A stretch of DNA of 64,000 nucleotides from Lactococcus lactis (GCF_029023865.1 NZ_CP118969.1:248001-312000), one strand, 5' to 3'; numbered from the stretch's first letter, positions 14,804 through 23,561 are shown. Numbers and translations are program-made. The notes: generated from the letters alone by a model not told the origin.

Positions 14804-17047
14804 ATGAAAAGTGAAGTAAAATATCAAGATGTAACACTAGAAGAAATTAATGTGATAAAGCGTGACGGACGCTCAGTGAAATTTAACAGTGAGAAAATTT
14901 TTGATGCTTTGACTAAAGCGGCTAAAAAAGTCGAACTGACAGATATGTCGGTTCTTTCAGAACTTACTGACAGAGTAGTCAGTGAAATCTTTACTCGTTT
15001 TTCTGAAAATGTCAAAATTTATGAAATTCAATCGATTGTTGAGCAAGAACTCCTTGAGTCTGGTGAAACTCAATTGGCTGAAGAATATATCTCTTATCGT
15101 GCTAACCGTGATTTGGCCCGTACCAAAGCAACGGATATCAATTTCACGATTGAAAAATTAATTAATCGCGACCAAACTGTCGTTAATGAAAATGCCAATA
15201 AAGATTCTAACGTTTTCAATACTCAACGTGATTTGACAGCTGGTGCGGTTTCCAAAGCAATTGGTTTGAAACTTCTTCCGCCACATGTGGCAAACGCTCA
15301 CCAAAAGGGTGATATTCATTATCATGACCTTGATTATAGTCCATTTACTACAATGGCTAACTGTTGTTTGATTGACTTTAAAAATATGTTTGAAAATGGT
15401 TTTAAACTTGGAAATGCGCAAGTAGATTCGCCAAAATCAATTCAAACAGCAACTGCGCAAGCCAGTCAAATCATCGCTAATGTGGCTAGTTCACAATATG
15501 GTGGTTGTTCATTTGATCGTGCCGATGAAGTATTGGCGCCTTACGCGAAATTAAATTATAAAAAACATTTAAAAGATGCACAAAAATGGATTGATGGTGC
15601 TGAAAAACAAGAAGCTTATGCTCGTGAAAAAACAGCCAAAGATATCTATGATGCAATGCAATCTTTAGAATATGAAATTAATACTTTGTTTACTTCAAAT
15701 GGTCAAACGCCTTTTGTAACAGTTGGTTTTGGTCTTGGAGACGATTGGTATGCGCGTGAAATTCAAAAAGCAATTTTGAATGTCCGGATTGGTGGTTTAG
15801 GTTCAGAACACCGTACTGCTATTTTCCCTAAATTAATTTTCACACTCAAACGTGGTCTTAACCTCGAAGTAGGGACACCAAACTATGACATCAAAGAACT
15901 TGCGCTTGAATGTTCAACAAAACGGATGTACCCTGATATTTTGAGCTATGATAAAATTGTTGAATTAACAGGTTCATTTAAAGCTTCAATGGGTTGTCGT
16001 TCATTCTTGCAAGGCTGGAAAGATGAAAATGGGAATGACGTGACTGCTGGACGTAATAATCTTGGAGTTGTTACAGTTAACCTTCCACGTATTGCTCTTG
16101 AAGCCGCTGGAAATAAAGAAAAATTCTGGGAAATCTTCAATGAAAGAATTGAAATTGCTCATGATGCCCTTGCTTTTCGTGTTGAACGTGCTAAAGAAGC
16201 ACAACCTAAAAATGCACCTATTCTCTTTATGAATGGTGCATTGGGACGTCTTGATGCCGAAGGTTCAGTTGATGAATTGTACAATAAAGAACGTGCAACT
16301 GTAAGTTTAGGTTACATTGGACTTTATGAAGTGGCGACTACTTTTTATGGCCCAACTTGGGAAAATAATCCTGAAGCTAAAGCTTTTACAATTGAAATTG
16401 TGAAACGAATGCATGAAGATTGTGAAGATTGGTCTAAAGCCTCTGGTTATCATTATTCTGTTTATTCAACACCGTCAGAAAGTTTAACTGACCGTTTCTG
16501 CCGAATGGATAAAGAAAAATTCGGTTCAGTTGCAGATATTACTGACAAAGATTACTATACTAATTCTTTCCATTATGATGTGCGTAAAAATCCAACTCCA
16601 TTTGAAAAATTAGAGTTTGAAAAAGACTATCCTGTTTATGCCAATGGTGGATTCATTCATTACTGTGAATATCCTGTTCTTCAACAAAATCCGAAAGCTC
16701 TTGAAGCAGTCTGGGACTTTGCCTACGATCGTATTGGATATCTTGGAACAAATGCACCAATTGACCACTGCTATGCTTGTGGCTTTGAAGGAGATTTTGC
16801 GGCAACGGAACGTGGATTTAAATGTCCACAATGTGGCAATGATGATCCTAAAACCTGTGACGTTGTCAAAAGAACTTGTGGATATCTTGGAAATCCGCAA
16901 GCACGTCCAATGGTTCATGGTCGTCACAAAGAAATTTCATCACGTGTAAAACATATGAATGGTTCTGTCGGAGCTTTGAACGATGGAAATTTGATTGATT
17001 CAGTCGAAGTTGACGAAGCAAAATCAAAATATTTTGCGGAGAAATAA
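14804..17047 (+). CDS. nrdD: Anaerobic ribonucleoside-triphosphate reductase
   Basis: A 747-residue class III reductase that makes dNTPs without oxygen using a glycyl radical. The N-terminal ATP-cone (EINVIKRDGRSVKFNSEKIFDALTKA) is the allosteric site; the catalytic barrel follows; the C-terminus has zinc cysteines CYACGFEG and CPQCG, and the glycyl-radical segment RTCGYLGNPQARPMVHGRHKE. GAGGATGG precedes the chosen ATG; a TTG six codons upstream is less likely. It is followed after 2 bp by its activase and controlled by a perfect pair of NrdR boxes. Confidence 0.97.
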   Translation: MKSEVKYQDVTLEEINVIKRDGRSVKFNSEKIFDALTKAAKKVELTDMSVLSELTDRVVSEIFTRFSENVKIYEIQSIVEQELLESGETQLAEEYISYRANRDLARTKATDINFTIEKLINRDQTVVNENANKDSNVFNTQRDLTAGAVSKAIGLKLLPPHVANAHQKGDIHYHDLDYSPFTTMANCCLIDFKNMFENGFKLGNAQVDSPKSIQTATAQASQIIANVASSQYGGCSFDRADEVLAPYAKLNYKKHLKDAQKWIDGAEKQEAYAREKTAKDIYDAMQSLEYEINTLFTSNGQTPFVTVGFGLGDDWYAREIQKAILNVRIGGLGSEHRTAIFPKLIFTLKRGLNLEVGTPNYDIKELALECSTKRMYPDILSYDKIVELTGSFKASMGCRSFLQGWKDENGNDVTAGRNNLGVVTVNLPRIALEAAGNKEKFWEIFNERIEIAHDALAFRVERAKEAQPKNAPILFMNGALGRLDAEGSVDELYNKERATVSLGYIGLYEVATTFYGPTWENNPEAKAFTIEIVKRMHEDCEDWSKASGYHYSVYSTPSESLTDRFCRMDKEKFGSVADITDKDYYTNSFHYDVRKNPTPFEKLEFEKDYPVYANGGFIHYCEYPVLQQNPKALEAVWDFAYDRIGYLGTNAPIDHCYACGFEGDFAATERGFKCPQCGNDDPKTCDVVKRTCGYLGNPQARPMVHGRHKEISSRVKHMNGSVGALNDGNLIDSVEVDEAKSKYFAEK

Positions 17048-17049
17048 GT

Positions 17050-17649
17050 ATGAACAATCCAAAACCAGGAGAATGGAGAGCTGATGAACTCTCACAAAAT
17101 TATATTGCAGATTATAAACCCTTCAATTTCGTTGATGGTGAAGGGGTGCGCTGCTCACTCTATGTGAGCGGTTGTATGTTTCATTGCGAGGGCTGCTATA
17201 ATCAAGCCACTTGGTCATTTCGTTATGGAACGCCCTATACCAAAGAGCTTGAAGATAAAATTATGGCTGACCTTGCTCAGCCTTATGTCCAAGGACTGAC
17301 GCTTCTTGGTGGGGAACCTTTCTTGAATACGACATTTTTGATTCCTTTGCTCAAACGGATTCGTCGTGAGTTACCGGATAAAGATATTTGGTCATGGACA
17401 GGTTATACATGGGAAGAGATGCTACTTGAAACAGATGACAAATTAGAAATGCTTGATTTGTTAGATATTTTAGTTGACGGTCGTTTTGAATTATCAAAGA
17501 AAAACTTAATGCTCCAATTCCGTGGGTCATCAAATCAGCGGATTATCGATGTACCAAAATCTCGAAAACAAGGACAAGTTGTCATTTGGGAAAAACTCAA
17601 TGATGGTGAAAAAACTTTTGAACAAATTCATAAAGAAAAATTAATTTAA
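17050..17649 (+). CDS. nrdG: Anaerobic ribonucleotide reductase activating protein
   Basis: A 199-residue radical SAM enzyme that installs the glycyl radical on NrdD. The 4Fe-4S motif CMFHCEGC (C42, C46, C49; CX3CX2C) is preceded by FVDGEGVRCSLYVSG and followed by LTLLGGEPF, the SAM-binding GGE motif. SD GGAGAAATAAGT overlaps the nrdD stop, so the genes are translated from one message. A 72-bp hairpin element starts right at its stop codon. Confidence 0.95.
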   Translation: MNNPKPGEWRADELSQNYIADYKPFNFVDGEGVRCSLYVSGCMFHCEGCYNQATWSFRYGTPYTKELEDKIMADLAQPYVQGLTLLGGEPFLNTTFLIPLLKRIRRELPDKDIWSWTGYTWEEMLLETDDKLEMLDLLDILVDGRFELSKKNLMLQFRGSSNQRIIDVPKSRKQGQVVIWEKLNDGEKTFEQIHKEKLI

Positions 17650-17718
17650 AAGTTACTGATGGACATTTGAGTATATCCGTAAGCGCTAAAGTGCCAACGG
17701 CTATCTTCTGACAGAAAT
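17648..17718 (+). repeat. 72-bp hairpin element, intergenic copy
   Basis: Same element as at 4488-4559: ATATCCGT, AGCGCTAAAGTGCC, ACGGCTAT and CTGACAGAAAT in the same order, immediately after nrdG. Confidence 0.7.
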
Positions 17719-17728
17719 TCTGTCACTA

Positions 17729-17768
17729 AAAATAAGCACTGACAAATGCGTCAGCGCTTATTTTTTAA
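17729..17768. terminator. Bidirectional terminator (nrdDG / DUF2325-like)
   Basis: AAATAAGC-a-CTGAC pairs with GTCAG-c-GCTTATTT, flanked by A and T runs between convergent genes; it ends within the last codons of the minus-strand gene. Confidence 0.85.
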
Positions 17769-18264
17769 ATAATTTTGTAAAATCTGGTTCGTCGTCAGTA
17801 ATTTTGAAATCTTTTAGCGCCGATTTTAGAGGGAGATGTTTCTTTTTTCCTTTTAAATAATTTTGACTTTCTTTGCTTTGGGCACTTTCGGCTAAAGAAT
17901 TTTGCTTTGGTATAACTCTATTTTCAATTTTTCTTTTGCTTTTCTTATTTTGGTCGGTGCTTTCAAAAGATTCATCTGGAAAAGTTTGAGAAAGTTGCTT
18001 GATAATGGTTTCTAAACCGAAATTACTACTAATCCAAAAGGGTGTATCGGTTGCTTTACAAGCTTCTTTAGCAAATTGAACTGAATGATGAGCCACATTT
18101 CGGTTTCTCATAACGACGAAATCAGCTTTGGCAACAAGTTGGTCAATCTCAAATCGATTAGGTTTTTTCTTATCAAAACCAAGAAAAGAAACGCCAACTT
18201 TTGCCAAGCCCTCTCTAAAATCATGCCAATATTTAACTTCACATAGAACAAGTAGTGTTTTCAT
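17758..18264 (-). CDS. DUF2325-like protein
   Basis: A 168-residue cytosolic protein. The N-terminal half (TLLVLCEVKYWHDFREGLAKVG through ADFVVMRNRNVAHHSVQFAKEACKATDTPFWISSNFG) matches the pattern of DUF2325, a small Rossmann-like domain in which a conserved S/N-H segment precedes a helix and a short strand. The C-terminal half is Lys/Ser-rich and probably disordered. AAGGA precedes the ATG. Function unknown; it is divergent from the riboswitch-controlled enolase. Confidence 0.6.
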   Translation of the reverse strand: MKTLLVLCEVKYWHDFREGLAKVGVSFLGFDKKKPNRFEIDQLVAKADFVVMRNRNVAHHSVQFAKEACKATDTPFWISSNFGLETIIKQLSQTFPDESFESTDQNKKSKRKIENRVIPKQNSLAESAQSKESQNYLKGKKKHLPLKSALKDFKITDDEPDFTKLFKK

Positions 18265-18373
18265 GTCATTCCTTACTGATGCTCTGTCTTTACTGACAGG
18301 AGCGAATTATAGTGATTATAACACAATTTTGCTTAATGATAAATGTATTTTTTAAAATATAAGTTTCAAAAAT

Positions 18374-18402
18374 TTGACCTCATAAAAATAAAGTGGTAAA
18401 TT
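18374..18402 (+). promoter_or_regulatory. enoB promoter
   Basis: TTGACC-N17-TAAATT with extended TGG before the -10; the predicted transcript starts at about 18409, just at the aptamer. Confidence 0.65.
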
Positions 18403-18404
18403 AA

Positions 18405-18510
18405 TAGTAGATGGGTATGGTGCACACCCGAAACCGTTTCAAGAAATAGCTTGAATCTAATGGCGCCTACAAAGCAAAGCCTTTTTTTGCCTTGTAGTCT
18501 GCCATTTTTT
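18405..18510 (+). promoter_or_regulatory. Fluoride riboswitch (crcB motif) with terminator
   Basis: The aptamer shows GGGTATGGTGCACACCC, then GAAACCG, a TTCAAG/CTTGAA hairpin, and the invariant tail TAATGGCGCCTAC; GGTGC can pair with GCGCC as the crcB pseudoknot. The expression platform is a terminator that reuses the tail: ATGGC..CTACAA.GCAA pairs with TTGC.TTGTAG..GCCAT, then TTTTT. Fluoride binding should block this terminator and allow enolase expression. Downstream, ACTTACAAGGCAA could compete with the terminator arm as a further alternative pairing. Confidence 0.9.
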
Positions 18511-18554
18511 CTTTGACTTACAAGGCAATAAAGGCAAAGAAAAGGAGATTTATT

Positions 18555-19823
18555 ATGACAGTCACAATCGAAAACATCCACGCAAGAGAAATTTTTGATT
18601 CTAGAGGAAATCCAACCGTTGAGGTAGATGTTAGATTAACAGATGGAACATTAGGACGCGCAGCAGTACCCTCAGGAGCATCAACCGGAGACCGCGAAGC
18701 AGTTGAATTAAGAGATGGTGGAGACCGCCTTCAAGGAAAAGGCGTTTCTAAAGCCGTCGCAAATGTCAATGGCGAAATTTATGAAGCCTTGAAAGGACAA
18801 TCACCATTTAATCAAGCAAAATTAGATCATCTGATGATTGAACTTGACGGGACAAAAAATAAATCTCGTTTAGGGGCTAATGCAATTTTAGGGGTTTCAA
18901 TGGCCATTTCTCGTGCGGCAGCGAATAGTGAAAATATTCCACTCTATCGCTATCTTGGTGGAGTTGATTTGGAACTTCCACAACCATTTTTCAATGTCAT
19001 TAATGGTGGAGTACATGCCGATTCAGGAATTGACGTTCAAGAATTTTTGATTACACCAGTCAAACGGGACAGCTTTCGCGATGGTTTAGAAAAAATTGCA
19101 AATATCTACCATACTCTGAAGAAAATTTTAGCTGACAAAGGGCTAGAAACAGCCGTAGGCGATGAAGGTGGCTTTGCCCCTAAACTTGGTTCTACTGAAA
19201 ATGCAATTGCTACACTTTATCAAGCAATTGAAAGTGCAGGATATGTTCCTGGTGAAGAAATTGCGATTGCCATTGACCCAGCTTCAAGTGAATTTTATGA
19301 TGATAAAGAAAAAGTTTATCGTTTTGAAGGGCAAAAATTGACTTCTAAAGAACTATTGACTTACTATGAAAATTTAGTTGAAAAATATCCAGCACTTATT
19401 TCCATTGAAGATGGATTTTCTGAACATGACTGGGATGGCTTTGCAGCTCAAACGAAAGCTCAAGGTCAAAAAATTCAATTAGTAGGTGATGATATTTTTG
19501 TGACAAATCCTGAAATTTTCAAAGAAGGAATTAAAAAAGGTGTAGCAAATGCTATTTTGATTAAACTTAATCAAATCGGAACAGTAACTGAAGCGATTGA
19601 AGCCATTAGTTTAGCGAGAAAAGCAGGCTATAAGACAATGATTTCTCATCGTTCAGGTGAAACAGTTGATAGCTACATTGCCGATTTTGCGGTAGCCATG
19701 CATGCTGGCCAAATAAAAACAGGTTCAATGGCTCGAAGTGAACGGGTTGAAAAATATAATCAATTCTTGCGAATTGAAGAAGAATTAGGAAAAGATGTAG
19801 CTCTTGCTAGTTTTCCAGAATAG
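18555..19823 (+). CDS. enoB: Enolase (fluoride-riboswitch-controlled paralogue)
   Basis: A 422-residue enolase converting 2-phosphoglycerate to phosphoenolpyruvate. Motifs: [46 protein letters not shown] with catalytic Glu, [15 protein letters not shown], the Mg site VGDDIFVTN, catalytic Lys in [10 protein letters not shown], and [14 protein letters not shown]. At 422 residues it is shorter than the roughly 433 typical of the main glycolytic enolase; L. lactis has two, and this looks like the secondary one. AAAGGAG fixes the start at [10 protein letters not shown]. Enolase is the classical target of fluoride, which makes the riboswitch logical. Confidence 0.93.
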   Translation: MTVTIENIHAREIFDSRGNPTVEVDVRLTDGTLGRAAVPSGASTGDREAVELRDGGDRLQGKGVSKAVANVNGEIYEALKGQSPFNQAKLDHLMIELDGTKNKSRLGANAILGVSMAISRAAANSENIPLYRYLGGVDLELPQPFFNVINGGVHADSGIDVQEFLITPVKRDSFRDGLEKIANIYHTLKKILADKGLETAVGDEGGFAPKLGSTENAIATLYQAIESAGYVPGEEIAIAIDPASSEFYDDKEKVYRFEGQKLTSKELLTYYENLVEKYPALISIEDGFSEHDWDGFAAQTKAQGQKIQLVGDDIFVTNPEIFKEGIKKGVANAILIKLNQIGTVTEAIEAISLARKAGYKTMISHRSGETVDSYIADFAVAMHAGQIKTGSMARSERVEKYNQFLRIEEELGKDVALASFPE

Positions 19824-19831
19824 ATAAAAAT

Positions 19832-19868
19832 AAAAAAACATTAATTTTTATAATTAATGTTTTTTTAT
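19832..19868 (+). terminator. Terminator of enoB
   Basis: AAAAAACATTAAT and ATTAATGTTTTTT form a 13-bp stem followed by further T residues. Confidence 0.9.
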
Positions 19869-19890
19869 TTTTAAGAATGTGAATTTATAA

Positions 19891-19978
19891 AGGAGAAGAG
19901 GGGATTCGAACCCCCGATACGCTTGTGACGTATACACACTTTCCAGGCGTGCTCCTTCGGCCACTCGGACACTTCTCC
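19891..19978 (-). tRNA. tRNA-Ser (anticodon GGA)
   Basis: Acceptor stem GGAGAAG/CTTCTCC, anticodon stem CACGC/GTGTG with loop CTGGAAA (anticodon GGA), an extended class II variable arm and a GGTTCGAATCC T-arm. The base after the acceptor stem (discriminator) reads U on the tRNA strand, whereas serine tRNAs usually have G; CCA is not encoded. Confidence 0.93.
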
Positions 19979-20108
19979 GATTACTTTAATATTATAACAA
20001 AATCCCTTCTCGTTTAGCAATGACTTTTGAATGTTTTGTTTTGGCGATAAAGAATGTCATTTTTAGTAGAAATATAAAACTAAATGCTTAAAAGTGTCTA
20101 AAATTTGG

Positions 20109-20114
20109 TATAAT
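20109..20114 (+). promoter_or_regulatory. -10 of the ecfA1 promoter (leaderless arrangement)
   Basis: Extended TGGTATAAT lies 7 nt before the ecfA1 ATG; AAGGG is present but only 3 nt from the start. The -35 is weak. Confidence 0.55.
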
Positions 20115-20121
20115 AAGGGCT

Positions 20122-20955
20122 ATGAATAAAATTCTCGAAGTAGAAAATTTAGTTTTTAAATATGAAAAAGAAAGCGATGTAAATCAGCTTAATGGTGTTT
20201 CCTTTTCGATTACAAAAGGGGAATGGGTTTCGATTATTGGCCAAAATGGTTCTGGTAAATCGACGACTGCTCGACTGATTGATGGTCTTTTTGAAGAATT
20301 TGAAGGAAAAGTCAAAATTGATGGAGAACTTTTGACTGCTGAAAATGTCTGGAATCTTCGTCGAAAGATTGGGATGGTTTTTCAAAATCCGGATAACCAA
20401 TTTGTTGGGGCAACGGTTGAAGATGATGTCGCTTTTGGTATGGAAAATCAAGGAATTCCACGGGAAGAGATGATTAAACGAGTTGACGAAGCTTTGCTTG
20501 CTGTCAATATGCTTGATTTCAAAACCCGCGAACCCGCGAGACTTTCTGGTGGACAAAAGCAAAGGGTAGCTGTGGCCGGAATTATTGCTTTGCGACCTGA
20601 AATCATTATTCTTGATGAATCAACCTCAATGCTTGATCCGACCGGGCGTCAAGAGATTATGCGCGTGATTCATGAAATTAAAGAGAAATATCAACTGACC
20701 GTTTTATCTATTACTCATGACCTTGATGAAGCAGCAAGCTCTGACCGAATTTTAGTGATGAAAGCAGGAGAAATAATTAAGGAAGCGGCACCGTCTGAAC
20801 TCTTTGCAACGAGTGAGGATATGGTTGAAATTGGACTAGATGTTCCCTTCTCTTCAAATTTAATGAAAGACCTGCGAAAAAATGGCTTTGATTTACCAGA
20901 AAAGTATCTGTCAGAAGACGAATTGGTAGAGCTTTTGGCTGATAAGTTGCGCTAA
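20122..20955 (+). CDS. ecfA1: ECF transporter ATPase A1
   Basis: A 277-residue ATPase of the energy-coupling factor module that drives uptake of vitamins through interchangeable S components. Walker A GQNGSGKST, Q-loop VFQNPDNQFVGATVEDDVAFG (ECF-specific), signature RLSGGQKQRVAVA and Walker B IIILDESTSMLD, where Ser follows the catalytic Glu. The C-terminal extension SEDELVELLADKLR resembles the coupling tail of EcfA. Neighbours ecfA2 and ecfT complete the module, and bioY near the end of the window would be one S component. The start codon is close to the -10, so the mRNA may be leaderless. Confidence 0.95.
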   Translation: MNKILEVENLVFKYEKESDVNQLNGVSFSITKGEWVSIIGQNGSGKSTTARLIDGLFEEFEGKVKIDGELLTAENVWNLRRKIGMVFQNPDNQFVGATVEDDVAFGMENQGIPREEMIKRVDEALLAVNMLDFKTREPARLSGGQKQRVAVAGIIALRPEIIILDESTSMLDPTGRQEIMRVIHEIKEKYQLTVLSITHDLDEAASSDRILVMKAGEIIKEAAPSELFATSEDMVEIGLDVPFSSNLMKDLRKNGFDLPEKYLSEDELVELLADKLR

Positions 20956-20972
20956 ATTTACTGACAGAATTT

Positions 20973-21069
20973 CTGTCAGTTACACGCGATTAACGTGAGT
21001 GTGAAATTGGCGGATAAATGAAGTTTCCGTCAGTTCAAGGCGATTAATGAGAGTCCTTGAATCGGTGAC
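20973..21069 (+). repeat. Two tandem hairpin repeats (copies 1 and 2) between ecfA1 and ecfA2
   Basis: Copy 1 (20973-21012) has stem TTACACG/TGTGAAA and loop CGATTAACGTGAG; copy 2 (21027-21069) has stem TTCAAGG/CCTTGAA and loop CGATTAATGAGAGT. Both are introduced by YGTCAGTT. Copy 3 is at 2822. Copy 1 is itself preceded by TTACTGACAGAA, which can pair with its TTCTGTCAGT. Confidence 0.55.
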
Positions 21070-21075
21070 TTAATA

Positions 21076-21097
21076 AAATTCTAGTATGCTAGAATTT
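21076..21097 (+). repeat. Perfect 9-bp hairpin before ecfA2
   Basis: AAATTCTAG-TATG-CTAGAATTT, no T run. Confidence 0.55.
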
Positions 21098-21140
21098 CTG
21101 TCATTAAAATGGATATTATTGGATTTGAGAAAAAAGAAAA

Positions 21141-22007
21141 ATGATTAAATTTGAAAAAGTAAATTATACTTATCAGCCCAACAGTCCCTTTGCCAGTCGT
21201 GCCCTTTTTGACATTGATTTAGAAGTCAAAAAAGGAAGTTACACGGCTTTGATTGGGCATACTGGTTCTGGTAAATCGACACTTTTGCAACATCTGAATG
21301 GATTGTTGCAGCCTACACAAGGGACGGTTAGAGTAGGTGATATTGTTGTCACTTCAACAAGTAAACAAAAAGAGATTAAACCTGTCCGCAAAAAAGTAGG
21401 TGTAGTCTTTCAATTTCCTGAAAGCCAACTTTTTGAAGAAACGGTTTTAAAAGATGTCGCTTTTGGACCACAAAACTTTGGAATTTCAAAAGAAGAAGCT
21501 GAGAAAATTGCTGCTGAGAAACTGGAAATGGTCGGTCTTTCAAAAGAATTTTGGGAAAAATCTCCTTTTGAACTTTCAGGAGGACAAATGCGTCGTGTGG
21601 CCATTGCTGGGATTCTCGCGATGGAACCAGAAGTTTTGGTACTTGATGAACCAACAGCGGGCCTTGACCCAAAAGCTAGAATTGAGATGATGAAACTTTT
21701 TGAGAGTATTCATCAGACGGGTCAAACCGTTGTTTTAGTCACTCATTTAATGGATGACGTGGCCGATTATGCTGACTATGTTTATCTTCTTGAAAAAGGA
21801 CATATTATCAGCTGTGGTACTCCGTCAGATGTTTTTCAAGAAGTTGATTTTTTGAAAGCACATGAATTGGGAGTGCCAAAAGCGACTCATTTTGCTGACC
21901 AACTTCAAAAAACAGGAGCCTATACTTTTGAAAAATTGCCAATCACACGAGCTGAACTTGTTAATTTACTGACAAGTCTGTCAGTAAAATCAGGAGGTGA
22001 AAACTGA
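21141..22007 (+). CDS. ecfA2: ECF transporter ATPase A2
   Basis: A 288-residue second ATPase of the ECF module. Walker [47 protein letters not shown], signature [14 protein letters not shown] and Walker [13 protein letters not shown] are as expected for EcfA2. Its last codons ([12 protein letters not shown]) are written in the ACTGACA/CTGTCAGT repeat sequence, so the repeat forms the C-terminus. The stop overlaps the ecfT start by one base. No good Shine-Dalgarno is visible immediately before the ATG apart from GAGAAAAAAG. Confidence 0.95.
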   Translation: MIKFEKVNYTYQPNSPFASRALFDIDLEVKKGSYTALIGHTGSGKSTLLQHLNGLLQPTQGTVRVGDIVVTSTSKQKEIKPVRKKVGVVFQFPESQLFEETVLKDVAFGPQNFGISKEEAEKIAAEKLEMVGLSKEFWEKSPFELSGGQMRRVAIAGILAMEPEVLVLDEPTAGLDPKARIEMMKLFESIHQTGQTVVLVTHLMDDVADYADYVYLLEKGHIISCGTPSDVFQEVDFLKAHELGVPKATHFADQLQKTGAYTFEKLPITRAELVNLLTSLSVKSGGEN

Positions 22008-22807
22008 TGCAAAATATGCTGATGGGACGTTATATTCCAGGTGATAGTATCATTCACCGCATGGACCCGCGTTCAAAACTTTTGGTGATGATTGCTTTTG
22101 TTGTCATTATCTTTTTGGCTCACGATTGGTTAGGTTATCTTCTTTTAGTGCTTTACACTTTAGCGGGTGTTTTATTATCCAAAATTTCAGTTTCCTATTT
22201 TTTAAAAGGCCTACGGCCAATGATTGGTTTAATTCTGTTCACAGTTATTTTCCAAATGCTTTTTACTAATGGTCAGCATGTCATTTTTAGTCTATGGTTT
22301 ATCAAAATTTCAACAGAATCTTTGATTAATGCTGTTTATATTTTCTTTCGTTTTGTCTTGATTATTTTTATGTCAACAATTTTGACGCTGACCACGCCAC
22401 CATTGACCTTGGCTGATGGAATCGAAAAAGGCTTAGGACCTTTGAAAAAAATCAAAGTCCCTGTTCACGAATTAGGTTTGATGTTATCTATTTCTTTACG
22501 CTTTATTCCAACATTAATGGATGACACAACAATGATTATGAATGCTCAAAAAGCCAGAGGAATGGATTTTGGTGAAGGAAATTTACTGAAAAAAATTAAA
22601 TCAGTCATTCCAATTTTAATTCCATTATTTGTCAGTTCTTTCCGCCGTGCGGATGACTTAGCAGTCGCAATGGAAAGCAGAGGCTATCAAGGGGGAGATG
22701 GACGTACAAAATACCGTCAACTCAAATGGAAAATGCGAGATAGCTTGCTCGTTGTATCTATTATCATAATGACAATTTTACTTATTTTATGGTCAAAAGT
22801 TTCCTAA
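22007..22807 (+). CDS. ecfT: ECF transporter transmembrane subunit T
   Basis: A 266-residue integral membrane scaffold linking the EcfA pair to S components. About five hydrophobic segments, the start GRYIPGDSIIHRMDPRSKLL typical of EcfT, and two cytosolic coupling helices with the A-R-G motifs: NAQKARGMDF and AMESRGYQGG. GGAGGTGAAAACTG is the ribosome binding site inside the end of ecfA2. Coupled expression keeps A1, A2 and T in step. Confidence 0.95.
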   Translation: MQNMLMGRYIPGDSIIHRMDPRSKLLVMIAFVVIIFLAHDWLGYLLLVLYTLAGVLLSKISVSYFLKGLRPMIGLILFTVIFQMLFTNGQHVIFSLWFIKISTESLINAVYIFFRFVLIIFMSTILTLTTPPLTLADGIEKGLGPLKKIKVPVHELGLMLSISLRFIPTLMDDTTMIMNAQKARGMDFGEGNLLKKIKSVIPILIPLFVSSFRRADDLAVAMESRGYQGGDGRTKYRQLKWKMRDSLLVVSIIIMTILLILWSKVS

Positions 22808-22830
22808 ATAAATGCTCAAGAGGAGAAAAA

Positions 22831-23442
22831 ATGATTACTTTAAACGTAAATAGCTTGGAAAATGCAGAAATTTTTTGGAAAGAATTAGGTTTGGAAGATG
22901 AAGTAGCACTTAATGAAACCTATGACCCAAATCCTGAAACTTTAGCAATTTCAGTAGAAACAATTGATGAAATTCATGATAAAATCATTGAACTTGGACT
23001 TCCTGTAAGTCCAATTACGCCAGCTGTTGATGGAAGATTCATGTTTTCTTTTATTGCTTCTGAGGACAATACCTTTATTGTTATTGGTGAATGGGTCGAA
23101 AGACCTTACACTGGAGAAATGCGCACTGAATTTTTTGAAAATGTAAAAGGACTAATTCCACTTGCGCCAGAACGTCTGTCAGAGCTGACAGAAGGCCAAT
23201 TTGTACTTTTTGGACGTGTCACTTGTCCTTGGACCAGAAGATTTGTTAAGGCTCTTCCTGACTATGCTGACAAAATGATTTATTACGTTGACACAGAAAA
23301 TACAGACCTCAATCCAGAATTACAAGCGATTCGTAAAGCTCACGAAGTAGAAACCGTTCCAACATTTATGAAGAGAAGTGCTGACGGAACTTTTATCAAA
23401 TTTGATAAAAAGAAAGAAAGTCTTTCTGAGTTTATAAAATAA
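22831..23442 (+). CDS. Glyoxalase-like / thioredoxin-like two-domain protein
   Basis: A 203-residue cytosolic protein. Residues about 1-90 resemble a glyoxalase/VOC half (ENAEIFWKELGLEDEVALNE and FIASEDNTFIVIGEW). Residues about 105-203 form a thioredoxin-like domain (FVLFGRVTCPWTRRFVKALPDYADKMIYYVDTEN ... VETVPTFMKRSADG with the cis-Pro loop). The redox motif is CPWT, with only one cysteine, as in bacteriocin-accessory type thioredoxins. AGGAG fixes the start. It probably belongs to the ecf transcript, since the gap to ecfT is short, but no functional link is evident. Confidence 0.65.
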   Translation: MITLNVNSLENAEIFWKELGLEDEVALNETYDPNPETLAISVETIDEIHDKIIELGLPVSPITPAVDGRFMFSFIASEDNTFIVIGEWVERPYTGEMRTEFFENVKGLIPLAPERLSELTEGQFVLFGRVTCPWTRRFVKALPDYADKMIYYVDTENTDLNPELQAIRKAHEVETVPTFMKRSADGTFIKFDKKKESLSEFIK

Positions 23443-23449
23443 ATGCTGA

Positions 23450-23491
23450 CAGTTCTGTCAGTAAAAAAACAGTTTCGGCTGTTTTTTCTTT
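23450..23491 (+). terminator. Terminator after the fusion protein gene
   Basis: An inverted octamer pair CTGACAG-TT-CTGTCAG is followed by AAAACAG-TTTCGG-CTGTTTT and a T run; two stacked hairpins. Confidence 0.85.
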
Positions 23492-23504
23492 AAGCAGAAT
23501 TGAA

Positions 23505-23536
23505 AATTTTCCAAATATTTGATAATTTGCTATAAT
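23505..23536 (+). promoter_or_regulatory. dapH promoter with CodY-like box
   Basis: TATAAT at 23531 with a weak -35 TTTCCA 17 bp upstream. AATTTTCCAAATATT at 23505-23519 matches the CodY consensus AATTTTCWGAAAATT at 12 of 15 positions and covers the -35. CodY is the branched-chain amino acid/GTP sensor of lactococci. Confidence 0.45.
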
Positions 23537-23561
23537 ATAGAACAATAATATTGTAGGTAAA

